DNA from: Staphylotrichum longicolle
Lineage: Eukaryota; Ascomycota; Sordariomycetes; Sordariales; Chaetomiaceae
Reading direction: 5' to 3'
Assembly (NCBI GenBank): GCA_019096155.1
Contig: JAHCVI010000006.1
Span: 992,001-1,056,000, forward strand
Length of the DNA: 64,000 nucleotides
Under the pieces are notes generated by a model. The model was not told the DNA's origin, did no database searches, and worked only from the letters and a program-made list of their open reading frames with translations. This document shows, in pieces, positions 11,112-23,604 of the stretch (position 1 is its first letter; the number at the start of each line of letters is the position of its first letter). The position numbers and the translations under genes were made by a program.

Positions 11112-12912
11112 ATGCCGCAAGCGAAAATCAGGCAGCTCACAAGATGGTCGGGCTCACCATCGCCTCCCATCCACTCCAAGTCAACCACGCCAATCTTCGC
11201 CCGACTGCCTGTTGAGATCAACTTTGCAATCCTCAGTCTGTTCTGCAAGCATTGCAGTTTGCAGGATCCCAGGGTGGAATATCCAAGCTCAGAACATCAC
11301 AACGACCAGCGTCACAGCGCTCGGGCCCTTGCGACGCTATCTGCGCTCTCTAAGACCTGCAAGTGGCTGCAACTCCAGGCCCAACCAATTCTGCACCACC
11401 ACTTTCCAGGGCCTCACGACTGCGACTACGACTGCTACGAAGCGCCTTACCACAGGCATCAGTTCTATCTTTTTGTCCGCACCCTCAGCAGCCGGCCAGA
11501 TCTCGCCAGCGCCGTACGCTGCCTCGGACTCGTCGAGGGTATCACCGGGCTTAACTACGGCGTCGGGGATCGGACAGAGTCGAAGAAGCAGATTGTCCGC
11601 ACAGCTCTCCATTGCGACCTGAAATCTCCATCCTCATGGTTTTCTAAGCCTTTCAAGGCCACCTCTTCTCCAAACAACAGGAAAAAGCAGACCGACAAGA
11701 GCGACCAAAACCTAAATGATCACATCATGCTCGATCCTGAACGCATGCATTTCTCATCCGACTTGCCCTCCACCTCTGCGGGAATGCCAGGGTCATCAAC
11801 GTCTCCGGCCTGGGCAATGGCCGTGGCCGCATCAATTTTAACCCGACGTCGGCTTCTGACATTTTCTTCAAGAACCTTCAAACATTCCGCGTCAACAATC
11901 AGGCGGCTCCAGTCAGCGTTGGGTGCGTCCGTATTCACGGTGACAACCTGGAAGACTTTTACGGGCCCCAACCTTCAATCGACCTCCGACAGCTAGCGGG
12001 CCTCACCGACTGCATACAACGAGCCCACACCCTTCACGTATGCCTCGCTTTTCTTCCCCGATGTCTCCAGAACTCGGGTGGCTCCGAATCAAACTCGGCC
12101 TTAGGCTCAGAGCTTGCTCTGCAATACGACCCGGCAGGACTGCCTCTTGGTCTAGACCTAAGCCTCCTGACCTGTCTCGAGCTGGTTCTCTGCGTCATGA
12201 CTGGCAAACATCTGGCCGTGTTACTTTCTGGTTGCGTGAATCTGATCGACCTAACCTACGTCTCGGTGTCATTTCATACGGCCGTCGGTGACCCGGACGT
12301 CCATACGGACCATGCTGCGCAAGCCCCCGAAATAAGCAACATCATTCACCGCCGTTGCCCAGGCTTGCACAGAACGCTCCGCCGCCTGGCTCTGGAACAT
12401 ATCACAAATGACGAAGAAAGTTATTATGGCGTCTACACCTCGCTGCAAAATCTTGTCTCCCTCGAGGAAATCTACCTCGGCGCCAATGGACTTTTCACGA
12501 CCTTGGAAGATTGCCGGGGTCCCGAGTTGGATGGCAATTCCTCAACGCATCCTGTCCCACTGGCAGACATACTCCCCCCCAACATTGTGTCCCTGGACAT
12601 ATTTGAGGTTGGTGAGTGGAAGGCAGAGTCAGCAATGCCATCGCCGACCTGCTTCACGAGATGAAGAGCAACTCGAACATTTTGACTGGCCTGAAGGAGA
12701 TTCGAGTTTGGGAGGAGCTGATCTGGGATTGGTTGGACAATTACCCTCGATACGACGAATTCAACGAAGCCATCGTGACAGGTGAGGTGTGGGACCCGGA
12801 GCTGGAGGACCTCGCCACGATGGTTGGAGTCAAGTTCTGCATTGAGCCACGTCCGGTCCCTCATGTGATCCGACGGTTCCAACGCTCAGAAAGCTGCCAG
12901 TTTGATCATTAG
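11112..12912 (+). CDS. F-box protein, split over three reading frames
   Basis: The N-terminus (MPQAKIRQLTRW) contains an F-box-like segment, IFARLPVEINFAILSLFCKHC, then TLSALSKTCKWLQL, as in fungal F-box substrate adaptors of SCF ubiquitin ligases. From about 11740 the coding signal continues in a second frame (THAFLIRLALHLCGNARVINVSGLGNG to TYVSVSFHTA), with leucine-rich repeat-like segments (LRRLALEHI, LVSLEEIYLGANGLF). From about 12612 it continues in a third frame (GRVSNAIADLLHEMKSN to the stop at 12912). Both changes equal loss of one base, and I find no GT..AG introns that explain them. About 600 residues would be encoded in all. It lies next to a RIP-marked transposon, so real decay is possible; two single-base assembly errors are the alternative. 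Confidence 0.65.
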
Positions 12913-13519
12913 ATCTCTGTTCTGTCCCGCTGGTTGCTGGCTGGGTCACGGGGTCAACTGCCCGGATTGTGGGCTGAATCAAGAAGACGTTTGTGTAGGG
13001 TTGTGTAAATAGAGCTTGGTACTTTGCTTGGTCATGGTCCAAGCGCTGAATCATGCGGCACACACCAACTTTCCTTTCCAACTTCAGGTAGTGTCGATGT
13101 CTTCCACAAGTGAAAACCACGACCCATCTTCGCACAAACCGCTCAAACCAAACATTCCAGCTCCGGTTCGCAATTACCATTGCACAGCATCTCTCAGCTA
13201 TGCCTGTTGGCGACCGTGTTTCATGCCAAACACGCCATTCGCCAAATTCTGGTAAATTCTGCGATCCCTGCGTTGGCGTTCACATTCACGACTTTAACAC
13301 ACCGCAAACGCAAACATTCCGCCTCTCTCAACGATCTTGACCAACCCGAGAGCAGATAAATGGGACTGGAAGGGCTAAGACGACATACCAACTCATTTCT
13401 CATACAACCAGCAGCCATTACATTGACATCGGGCTTGACAGACAACAGCGACTTCCAAGCACAGACGCAACACAAAACAAACTCCCCATCATCAACCCAT
13501 CGCCACACAACTGACCCTC
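12913..13519. other. Intergenic between convergent genes
   Basis: Short ORFs only. The region lies between the 3' ends of the F-box gene (plus strand) and the copper radical oxidase gene (minus strand), so it should hold both terminators. No clear element was seen. Confidence 0.5.
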
Positions 13520-16500
13520 TCACACTCCCGGCGTCGAAAAGCCCGCAGCTTGCGGCCAATTGCCCAACTGCGCCGGATCACCACCAATCCGCACATACAC
13601 CCCCACGGCCGGCACCCCGCCATCCAGGACAAAGAACTGATACCACCCCGGCGGGCACAGATTCACCGACGGTGGCGCATCTACCGTGCACGCCGTGCCC
13701 GTACACGTCACCTTGGGCATGATCGTCCGCGCGCCCATCGAATTGCCATGCGTGCTGGACACGGAGCCCAACAGCGTCACCGTGATCGCACCATTCCTCG
13801 CGGCCGCGCCCAGCGTGAAGGGGATGTTCTTTTGGTCCCACTGCCAATCCCTGTTTGCCGCGGCCAGGGTGAACGTGGGCCGCGGCTTGCCGTTGAGGAG
13901 GTAGGGCGGGACGAACACCTCGACGCGGTATTCGTCCGGGTTGACGCCGTCTTCGGGATTGGAGCCCGAGATCAGAACGCGCCCGTCAAGGAGGGTGATG
14001 GCTTCGGAGTGGTACATGCGGGCGATGGTGGTGTTTGCGGCCACGGTGATGCGCGAGCCCAGCGGCTTGGCCGGGTCGTACAAGAGGGCGTTGAGGTTGG
14101 GGCTCGAGCCCAGGCCGAAGCCGGCGACGCCGTGGTGGGCTCCATTGGCGATGAGGTAGGTCCCGTCGGGGAGGGGCGCCATGCAGGGCATCACGCGGAA
14201 GGACGGCATCCGCTCGATCTCCCAGGTCGGGTTCGCGACATCGGGAAAGGTGGTGACGCAGTTGTCGATGGCATTGCCGGTGCCGACGGTGGAGCCACCA
14301 CAGATGAGAACGCCGAGGGGGTCGGTATAGGGGTACACCTGGGGCAGAAGTACGGCAGTGCCCTCGAGCGGGTAGGTCCGGCCGCCCTTGTCATCGTTCA
14401 CGGCACCTGGTGCGTTGGGGAGCGTCTTGATCGTGGCCAGGGTGACTGGGTCGAGGATGCGGGCCTCGTTCCAGTACTGAACAAAAATACCGCCACTGGG
14501 AAGAACGGCGAGGAACGGATAGAGGTTGTTTGGGTGAGTGCGCTCGAGCCAGTCCATGTAAACTGGGGCTCGGCCGGTATATGGTAGAATCTCGATCGAG
14601 GGGGTCGCGGCATCGTTGGCACCAATAGAACCACCAACAACTAGAACGGAGCCGTTGGTCATGATCATGGCGCTGGGGTACCAACGGCCAGCTTGGAGTC
14701 TCAGTTCGTTGACGTCTTCTTGCCAGTCGTGGGTGCCGGGAACACCGGGCGAGCCGTCAGGCCAATACAAACGAGTGCCGTAAGTGGCATCACCCGCCCA
14801 GCCACCAATGTTCAGCTGACGGCCAACCTTGTCGGGTAGGGTTATGCCAGCGGCGCAGAACACGTCGGTCTTGACATGCAAGGTGCGGAAGGTGAGGGTG
14901 CTGAGATCAAGCTCGTAGGCACCGGTTTCGTTGCCCGGCCCGGTAGCACCCTTGGAAACGAACGAGACCTTTCCGGTGATGGCCTCCTGCGTGATGAGCG
15001 GGACGTTAACGCCATCAACCAGAAACTGGTACTGGCCTGCCCGGTAATCTTGCGGCGCGGGGAAGTCCCATGAATACAGCGGAGTGCCGGTCCAAAAGTA
15101 GGTGGTAAGACGGGAGAGACCGCCGCAAATGGCTGATGTGTTTCCAGGGCACACGATGGCGCACTCGGCTTCCGGACGGAAAGTGGAGCCGTGGGTGGCC
15201 ATATTCGCCGGGTCGCCGCAGTAGCATTCCTCGCCATACTCGAGTCCGGCGGCGTGGTAGCCGTATTGAGCGCAGCGGTTCAGGCACATCTCGGGCGTCA
15301 TGATGCCGGGGAAGAGCAATTGCCAGAAAAAGGTACGCTGGCCGTTGATGTTGTCCACGGCGCACCCTTGGTAGGTCCACGAACCAACGGTCTGAATGGG
15401 GGCCGGGGGCGCATAAGCTTGCACAGTACCGTCGGCAACAATGCTCATGCGGTTACCAGCGCCGCACATCTGGTTCGGGGCGCCGGGGCAAGGAGTATTG
15501 CAGTCGGAATTGGCAGTCTGGGCAGCACCGTTGTAGAGGGCGTTGCCGCAGAAGCACTGAACGGCGTATTCGGTGCCCGAAACGGTGTAGCCAGCCGCAA
15601 GGCAGGCATTGGCGCAGGCTGCCGGGCTGTTGGTCTGGCTGTCAGGGATCTGATACGGGAGAATGCGTCCCTGTGCTCCGTCAATCCAGCACCCTTGATA
15701 AGTCCATCCTGCGGGAAGACCGGTAACCACGGGAGCCGGAGAGGTTGTCGTCGTTGGAGGAGGGCCGGTCCTGGTATACACCGACAGGCGGTTGCCGGCA
15801 CCACAGTACTCGCTCGAGTCGCCCATGCATGTCATGCTGCAATCCGTTGCAGGTGCGGCAACCGAGCCGGCGTTGAAGCTGTTGCCGCAGTAGCACTCGC
15901 GTGAGTACTCGACGCCGAAAAATGCGTAAGCGGAGCAGAATGTCTGGCAGGCCTCGAGGGTCATGGTATCGGATGCGAAGGTGGCCTGACTCAGAGCGCG
16001 AATGCCCACACCCTCTGTTTGGCAGCCGTACCACGCGTAGTTGCCAATGGCTGACGGCTGGGATGGCGCGGTGGGGGCAGTTCCGCCAGCAGACCTTTCC
16101 ACGGTTAGCAGGTCGCCTGCAAGGGGGGATCGAGCTTCAAGACTCACGTTGTGGCAGTCGGGTTGTACTCGTTAAGGTAGTTGTAAACATTGAGACGGTC
16201 ACCGCCACCGCAAAACTCTGTCTGGTTACCATTGCAAAGCATGTTGCAACCACTGGCAGCGGGAGCACCACCGTTGGCGATGGTGTTGCCGCAGTCTGTC
16301 AGTGAGTCAGTTGGATGTTTCCCTCGCCACAAAGCGGTTTGGAAGCACATACAGCACTCTCCGCCGTATTCAACGCCAGCAAGAATGAAGTTGGCCGCGT
16401 GGCAGGCAGCGGTACACTTGGCAACCGTCATCTCCGCGGCCGGGACGCCAGCCCCGTGGGTGAGGGCACGACCAGTTGTCCCCTCGGCATAGCAGCCAAG

Positions 16501-17001
16501 GTAACTGTAATCGTTGACGCCCGGGTTGACCTGCGGCCCGGTGATGGCAGTCGTATGGAAAAGTGTAAGTCGGTTTCCACCACCGCAAGGCTCGCCACTA
16601 TTCCCTGAGCATGCCATGCTACAGTCCGAGTCGGCCACCAATGCGGCTGTCGCAGCAAGGCTGCTCCCGCAATAGCATTCGACCGAGTACTCTGTGCCAG
16701 CAAACTCAAAGCCCTTTGAAAAGCAGAAGTTGACGCAAGCCTCGATTGTCATGGCGGCGGCGTCGGTGAACGAGGCGCCATTGATCGTGCGCCCAGGGAC
16801 ATCGGTATAGCATCCTTGATACGTCCATGAGTCCGGGAGCGTCGCCGGGATGGCGAGCTGGGCAAGTGACCCGGACGGAAGCTAAGAGGGCAGGTCAGCG
16901 AGATGTCACTCCTGCGGAACCTAGTCAAGTTTCAGCACGGCAGCTCTTACCAAAGTCACGAGAAGTGAGGCAAGGACCGTCCTTGCGAGCGAGGCCTTCA
17001 T
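13520..17001 (-). CDS. Secreted copper radical (glyoxal) oxidase, AA5_1 type, with five WSC domains
   Basis: Four exons (17001-16951, 16881-16353, 16295-16148, 16094-13520) join in frame across three short introns to give 1100 residues. After a signal peptide (MKASLARTVLASLLVTL) come five WSC domains (about residues 30-520), each with the GC..., ECYCG and CxG...CGG/CGAGNRL pattern. A glyoxal oxidase N-terminal/galactose-oxidase-like seven-bladed domain and a DUF1929 C-terminal domain follow. The copper and cofactor residues are present: Cys656 (VFCAAG), Tyr715 (GRWYPSAM), Tyr937-His938 (ARMYHSEA) and His1025 (SSTHGNSM), with spacing like galactose oxidase. Expected reaction: oxidation of aldehydes or alcohols with release of H2O2 outside the cell. 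WSC domains bind cell-wall or plant polysaccharides and should tether the enzyme. The intron at 16352-16296 is needed to restore ECYCG. Confidence 0.95.
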
Positions 17002-19170
17002 GGTGAATGCCGACGGGCCGGAAAACGAGTGAAGTGAACGAAAGCTGGAATGGGACGAAAGAGACCAAGAGAAGATGGCGGGCAGCGTTCAACATATACA
17101 CTCCCTTCACCACACGGCAGACCCCATCGCGCCGAGCCCGTCGCGGTGACACGCCAAGGATCGGGGTCCTTCTTCCCCTTCGCGGGGAAGACCAGGGACA
17201 GGGGTTCCTGCAGGACTCACAGCCGTCGCGACGCGCCAGTGGCTTAGACGTCAGGGCAGAAGAGTCTGGCCCAGAAGCGCAAACCCAAAGGAATCGGCCG
17301 AGTCTCCGATCTTGGATCGGGCGGCGCCATGGATGGCCAGGCACGCTACAGGAAACAATGTTCAGGAGTGGATGCAGGCACAGCCGTACATCTGGCGGCC
17401 ATAGCACGCGCCGTCTTGATATCTTGTTCATGCAATACCTCAGCTGCCTCTTCGGGTCGGCGGAATTTCCTTGGACGCGCGCCACTTTGGGGCATCAGGG
17501 AAATTGAGACGCGTGGCGGGCAGTAGGCAGCCTCTTGTGTGCGGCCCCTCAGATGCGCGTGGGATAATCGCAGGGACGACTTGGCTGTGCATGTAGGCTG
17601 TCTCTACCAGGTAGCCACCGTGCGGATCGACCTCAAAGCTTTCGTAAATTGATTGTAACCGTCAACATGCTCCGGAGACTGCCGTAGAGTTCTTTGGAGA
17701 GGAAAACGTCAGCCGCAGTAGGTCAGTGACAGATGGGAGGCAATTCCTCCGAAACATGTCAACCCAGACCAGACCCCTTTCTCGTGTCCCAATGCAGGAA
17801 CCCATTTTGCTCTGCAGCTGCAGGGGCTGCGGGGATTTCTCTTGGCCCCGTGCAGCGCCCTTGCAGCAGGTGGGCCAATGCGCCGTCGCCGAGAATGTGG
17901 CGCCCGCCGCGGCGGCGCCTTCGCAAGAATACGGGAAATTGCGCCAATATTGATCCGAGGTACTGGATTCTCTGTTGTGCTGTGTGTCGAAAGTTCCACG
18001 CTTCTGAAGGTTCGTGATTCTTCATCTTGGGTTGATGGGTCTTGAGTTCGTGGCCGAGTGTTTGTTTCAAAGGCAATTGGGAATGTCGGTCGCCGAGAAG
18101 CAATAGGGGGCGGTAGAGTCGCGGTCTCGGAGACGATTGTGGTTACCTTAGTTAGTCCACAATGACGCAGGCGTGCGGCTGAACAACTCCAGTCTCGGCT
18201 CCGGCAGGTCGGCAGTCGGAAAATGGGAATCCTTTTCGCCTGCTCTGCCTGAGCTAATTTCGGTGAGTATCAGACTGAGAAAATAAGATGTGGAAGGTCC
18301 GACTTTTCCACACCTCTTGCAGGCAGCCGCACGCGCCACTCTTTCCTGTCCATACCAGTAAGACAGACCAGATTAACACCCATGACCAGTTTGCCCCAGC
18401 AGTTGCCAGTCCCAGCACAGAATGGAGAATGATTTATCAAAAGGGGTGAATGAGGACGCGCGTTGTTGCATGCCTTAAGTACTCCGTGTCGAGTATGACT
18501 TGTTCGCTTGTAGCATTTGACACCGAGCATATCGGCAAAGGTGGTCGAGAAGTCAAAAGCATGGGATGGGTCGAAGATTTCATGCTGTTGAAACAAGCTT
18601 TTGCCAAGTCTCCGAGTCGAGCTGGGGTTGTTCGCCCCACCGCCTCCAAACACCCCCGTTTTGCAACCCGATCCTTGCAGTTTGGATCCCAATATTTGTA
18701 TCTGGGCGAGAACTTGTCACAAGCTGTCTGAAAATTGCCGTGGTTGCAGGGTGCAAGCTTGTGTGAACGGAGAGGCGAGGCGCATTGTGTGCTTATCACG
18801 GAAACTGCAAGACCGAAAAGATGAAGGACGAGTGAGCAATCAATGTCATGGGGCATGTTCATGTTTTAAGTGAATTACGAGGTAGGGAGGGGATTTTCGC
18901 AGCTTTCATAATATGATGGTCAATCTGACACAAAATAGCTGAGGTTAAAGAATGTATTCCTGAGCTGTCTAACCAAATGCGAAGGAAATAAAAGAAGGAT
19001 ATCCGCATGGTGAAGAATATTCATCCACCAAAACATTGAGATACCAACAGCAGAATGCAAAATAAACTTACCTGTGCGTGTCACAGACACACCACTCTGT
19101 TGAGATCAAACCCTGAGGAACTCCGTCCAATGTGACGACTGGAGTTTGGGACCACTTCGCTCAGACCCGC
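17002..19170. other. Intergenic, about 2.2 kb
   Basis: Includes the promoter of the copper radical oxidase gene at its left end. Several ORFs of 60-190 codons occur on both strands but none has a domain, signal peptide or splice-linked extension. The DNA from about 18860 to 19080 is AT-rich. Confidence 0.5.
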
Positions 19171-20337
19171 CTAGAACTGATCAGCAATCAAGAAGCTCGG
19201 GTCGATAAACTCACCATAGAAGAGGTCTCCTTCGGGCATCGAGCCCTCTGTGAAGAGATCGGGAAGAATAAGATCAGCAGCGTAATCCTGGAAGATGTCA
19301 GAGACCGGTTGAGGGGTGGCGCCCATGGGCAACTCGCAGGCGCACCGTGAGCACACCGCAGGCTGCTGCGGGGCGGCGGTTTGAGTAAATGCGCCTTGGA
19401 GCGTGAGGGAGGAGAGAGCAGCGAAGAGCGCAGGGTGTTCGGCAACAGCCTGCTGGAGTTGGGCCATGAGGGCAGGCAATCCCCACTGGGGATTAAACTC
19501 ACCGCCCTGAACCGCCGCTTCAGGGTAGCTCGAGGCCAACTGAAAGTCAGGCATCGGCATCGGCGTCGACATCTGCACAGGCTCCGGCACCTGCTCCTCA
19601 ACACTGTTGCTTCCCTCCTCCCCCCTCTCCATTTCCTCCTCCTCCTCCTCCTCCTCCTCCTCCTCCTCCTCGTTCTCATCCTCCTCCTCCTCCACCGTCT
19701 CCACCCTCTTCCCCTTCTGCTGCCCACCTGCCGGCGTGGGCGTATATCTCCACCCCGGCCACGCCTCCCGATGCGCCTTGACCTCCATCTCCGCCCACGC
19801 CCGAAACCCCCACTTGACCGCCTCTGTCTCGCGCCGCCAGCTCTCGCCGCACGCAAACGACACGCCCTGCTCGTTGCCCGTGACCTGCTTGCAGAACGCC
19901 TGGGCTTGTGCACGGTAGCACTTGCGGTAGAGCATGAAGGCGTTGGGTGGGCGCGGGATGTGGCCTGCTGCCTTGCGCCTTTTGCGCCCCATACTGCCGT
20001 CTTGGGAGGTGGGAAAGACCTCAGCGTGCCGCGTGGCGATGGAGCGCGTGACGTACGCGGAGACGTCGGCCAGGGGGATGTGGGCGTAGGTGGAGAGCTG
20101 GCTGAAGGGGACGGTGAGGGCTAAGCGGAGCGGGGTGTAGAGGGGGTTTGTAGAGCCGGACCGGATGCGGTTTCTGGGTTTGGTGATACCGTTGTTAGAG
20201 TTGGAGCGGCGAGAGGGAAGCGAAGGTGTGGGCTGGTGGGTGTTTGGGGAGGCGCTGATACGCCGGGTGGAGCGAGTGGAAACCATCTTGGTGTGTGGTG
20301 GTTCTGGAGCGATGGCGTGTTGTGTTGGGAATGACAT
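19171..20337 (-). CDS. HMG-box (MATA_HMG-type) transcription factor
   Basis: A single exon of 388 residues. The HMG box spans about residues 127-200 (HIPRPPNAFMLYRK, then ACGESWRRETEAVKWGFRAWAEMEVKAH) and is preceded by a basic patch GRKRRK. A highly acidic tract of mostly Glu (about 218-240) follows, then Pro/Met- and Ala-rich segments and an acidic tail (DLFYGEFIDPSFLIADQF), suited to transcription activation. The PPNAFMLYR start matches the mating-type HMG class used by fungal mating and developmental regulators, but there are no MAT-locus neighbours, so I do not call it MAT1-2-1. ATG at 20337 is taken; a second ATG in the same frame (MVSTRSTRR) is 17 codons further on. Function: sequence-specific DNA binding in the nucleus. 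Confidence 0.82.
   Translation of the reverse strand: MSFPTQHAIAPEPPHTKMVSTRSTRRISASPNTHQPTPSLPSRRSNSNNGITKPRNRIRSGSTNPLYTPLRLALTVPFSQLSTYAHIPLADVSAYVTRSIATRHAEVFPTSQDGSMGRKRRKAAGHIPRPPNAFMLYRKCYRAQAQAFCKQVTGNEQGVSFACGESWRRETEAVKWGFRAWAEMEVKAHREAWPGWRYTPTPAGGQQKGKRVETVEEEEDENEEEEEEEEEEEEEMERGEEGSNSVEEQVPEPVQMSTPMPMPDFQLASSYPEAAVQGGEFNPQWGLPALMAQLQQAVAEHPALFAALSSLTLQGAFTQTAAPQQPAVCSRCACELPMGATPQPVSDIFQDYAADLILPDLFTEGSMPEGDLFYGEFIDPSFLIADQF
19634..19694. repeat. TCC/CTC trinucleotide repeat inside the HMG gene
   Basis: A (TCC)n microsatellite of about 38 bp plus a second shorter run; on the coding strand it gives the GAG/GAA codons of the poly-Glu tract. It is likely to vary in length between strains. 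Confidence 0.85.
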
Positions 20338-22363
20338 GGTTGAACTGAGAAAGGCTTCGCATTTTTATAGCTGCTTGATCAGTGTTAGGATAGACTTCAG
20401 ACAAAGAACACCTCGGCCAGCGCCAAAGCCGGTTTCAAACTTGAACAACATGATTGTTCCATTGTTCACAGTGGAAGGAACAATGAATTTGTCTTAAGGC
20501 ATTGTATCCATGTTTGTTCTCATGGGATTAAACACCAGCTCTCATGAACGTTTTAGATTGAGCACAGCTAGTGCAGTCCGAAAAACGTATGATGTGGTGG
20601 AGGCAATGTTGCTTGCAACTGTGGACTCAAACCATGATGGCTCAAATACGGAGAAATTGCCCTGTGCCACTACTGAAACTCTTACCAAGATTTCATCTCT
20701 GCGTAAACACCCTCTAGCAGGAGCTCACTGAATCAACACACCATCCAACGTAACATGGACTCGCCCAAAGGCAAAATGACAGTATTATTGACCCTCGATT
20801 TTGGGATGGTATGATTAACGACTCCATTTTCCCCCACAGACAACATGCGCCGCGGTTTGAACTGCGGTGTTTGCCAGGCGCTTGGCGGGGCTGTCGGTCG
20901 TTTACCTGTGGACTAGGAACAGCCTTGAAATAACGCTGGCTCCGTCGCTGTCAGCGCCTGAGGATCGTGCTCGAATCCTCAAAGATCGGATTCTGACAAG
21001 AAGCAGGGCCAATCCCTGCGGTGTTAGTGCCCCTTTCCCTGAGGAATTTTCGAAGTTGCAAAGGTACTTTGCTCACGTACTCGACAGGATGCATCCAGCT
21101 GCTGTGGCAAGCACCAGCTGCTCTCAATACCTAGATGAGAGTCATGAGACCAGGCAATGCTTAAGGACTCTCTGGCTTCGAAGATGCAATCGCCAAGTTG
21201 AAAAGCTCAAATTCATTGCCTGCAGGTTCATCCGCGATTGAACACGCCCCGTTGGCCTTCTTGGTGGGCTGTTTCGGTGCATCCGTGTCTGCGAATATCT
21301 AATTGCAATCAATAACTGCTATCATCAACCCGACTCTGCCATACCCCCTTACCCCGACAAGTAGCCAGAGACAAGATGGATGAGTGGGCCCTGGTCGTTC
21401 ATGCAGTGTGGAAAGGGATTTGTGCTGCTGGGGAATCCACCGCACATCCATGCGTTTGAGAGCGTTCAACCTTGAGGACATACACAATGATGAACCCTGC
21501 GTCGGGACTTTGCTAGGAAGCCTGGTGCCTCCGCTCTGTCTAGCTATCCTCGTGTCCCCCGATGGACCTCGATCACAGCAGGCATAACGTCGAAACCAAC
21601 GCGGCGCTATGACGATTCTGTGACTACCTCAATTCAGCAAATACGAAACGGAGCACCGAGCCCTCTGATAGAGGCGACGACAAGACAGGGCCTAGAAGCT
21701 CGACGTCTAATGTCAGGAGAGACGATCTGAGATGGCAAGTCTTGGTTGCTTGTGGTCCACCTGTTCGCGTCCCAGAGGCGGGGTGTGCCGCCAGGGGCTG
21801 AGCCCAAGCCCTGCACATCCCCTGGTCTGGGGCAGAACAGAGCCACCCGAGCCACAGAACAGGAGATTCGGGCGAGCACGGAGAACCGTGGCCAATCCGG
21901 ATAGCCCCCTGTGAGTTACTGTCCGTGCGCAATCAAACTCCCAGGAACCCCCTGGTTACTGTCCGTAAAGTCAACTCTCTCAAGACACTCCCCAGCAAAA
22001 AGCACGAAAGGAGCCTCGTCCATAGTCATCCGTACGCGCGTGACCCAACGTTGACAGGATCTGGTGAGAGAATGAAAAGTGAAGTGGGCTGAGGTGGGCT
22101 TTCCTCGATCTGCCTTCGCCTCGCCTTGCCACAGCCCATGCAGCCACCAGCTCCGGGATGGTTTTTGAAGCCAGGCATCGGCTGTGGAGATGGAGATGAA
22201 CGACTAGAGATTGACTGCCTTGTCTTCGTCGGTGCTCTCCTAATTTATGTGAACGAGGCCAACTGCGCTCTCAACCCCAAAGTGGTTCTGTTTTCTACCG
22301 CCCACCACCCATCTTGGCAGCAGAGCCATCTTGATTAATTCACCGCTTCCGTGAGATTTTGAC
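20338..22363. other. Intergenic, about 2 kb
   Basis: The left part should be the HMG gene promoter, with a TTTTATAG-like TATA element near 20360. A plus-strand ORF at 20867-21241 (124 codons) has no recognised motif and I do not call it a gene. Nothing else was supported. Confidence 0.45.
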
Positions 22364-23604
22364 ATGGGCACAGGCGAAATCACTCAGAGGGCGACAGCCG
22401 CCGAAGACGGACGGACACACCAAGATCTTGGCCCACGGCTGAACCTCGTTTTCTGGCTCCTGGCCAGCCTCTCCTTTGTCTTCCTTTGCCTAAGGCTCTA
22501 CTGCAAGATCTACCGCGGTCGCGACCTATGGTGGGATGACCACTTCCTTGTCGCAGCATGGGTAAGGTCACCACCCCTCAACGCTGCCCGCGTCGCGGGA
22601 TACACAACACCCATTGAGCATGTCGCTGACGACCTCTCGCAGGTCTCCCTCCTGGTCTCGGCCACAACCACGTCGGTTTGCGTCAGTTTGGGCTACGGGC
22701 TGAATGCCGACGACATGCCGAAGGAGAACCTCCCCAAGATGCCTTTTATAGCCGTCTTTGCCGGTTTCTTCTCGGTTCTTTCCGCGGCCTGGAGCAAAAC
22801 GTCGTTCGGCCTGACCCTGCTCCGGCTCTGCCAGGGCTGGATCAAAGGGCTCGTCTGGTTCATCATCATTAGCGTCAACCTTATCCTGGGCACTGCCATG
22901 CTGTTGATGTGGGTCAAGTGCCGCCCGTTTGCCAAGATCTGGGACGATCGGATCCAGGGTAGGTGTGTTGAGCCGAAGAAGATTGTGACCTTCTATCAAT
23001 GGTCGGCGGGTGAGTCTCCTTCGTGGATCCCGAGATGCAAGGGAGCTGGGCACAATCCGTTGACGGAGTTTCCAGGCTGGTCTGGCTCTGCCGATGTTAT
23101 TCTTGCGCTCCTGCCATGGACTATCATTTTCAACATGCGCAAATCCCTGAACATAAAAGAGCGGCTTGGTATTGCTGTTGCTATGAGCATGGGCATCGTG
23201 TAAGGGCCTCTTCCATTTTACTTTGTTCCAGAACTTTGGCGGCTGACCCTCCCAAAGCGCCGGTGCTGCATCATTCGTAAAGATGGTTATGCTCCCGAAA
23301 CTTACAGGAGATCCCAGTATGTGACCATTTCCCGTCGATGGGACATCTCTGACTTGGAACAGCCGAGACTGTGGCAGTCACAATATGGGGCGGCGCAGAA
23401 GGATCAATCACCATCATCGCCGCCTCTATCCCGGTGCTCCGTGCCCTCATCAGTGATGTGAAGGGCACTCGAAGTCGCTCCACCGGTGCCAGATTTGACA
23501 CGACCGATGAGCGCCGTCTCAACACCGCAAGCCTTGAGGCCGTCTCAACAAAGGAGAATCAGGGAGACAGGGATACCTGTGTTTACGTTGCTCATTGCGC
23601 CTGA
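22364..23604 (+). CDS. Pth11-like seven-helix membrane receptor (fungal rhodopsin-like domain)
   Basis: Five exons (22364-22561, 22643-23009, 23076-23199, 23258-23316, 23363-23604) join in frame to 329 residues. Family marks are a first helix LNLVFWLLASLSFVFLCLRL followed by the WWDDHFLVAAW motif, the central segment KTSFGLTLLRL, the CRPFAKIWD loop, a WSGSADVILALLPW helix, and the final IIAASIPVLRALI helix. The introns are 81, 66, 58 and 46 nt with good GT and CTGAC/AG signals; the first two are multiples of three and so are open in frame, which could mislead gene callers. Proteins of this family are plasma-membrane receptors, of which Magnaporthe PTH11 (host-surface sensing) is the best known. 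This one has no N-terminal CFEM domain. The ligand is unknown. Confidence 0.88.

Noticed and set aside
13550..14587. 345-codon plus-strand ORF
   Set aside because: Antisense shadow of the copper radical oxidase catalytic domain; Arg/Gly-rich with no motif.
19171..20337. Mating-type locus (MAT1-2-1) for the HMG-box gene
   Set aside because: No APN2, SLA2 or other MAT neighbours in the window, and the box differs from MAT1-2-1 in its central part.
20867..21241. 124-codon plus-strand ORF in a long intergenic region
   Set aside because: No motif, signal peptide or splice partner; length is within chance for this base composition.
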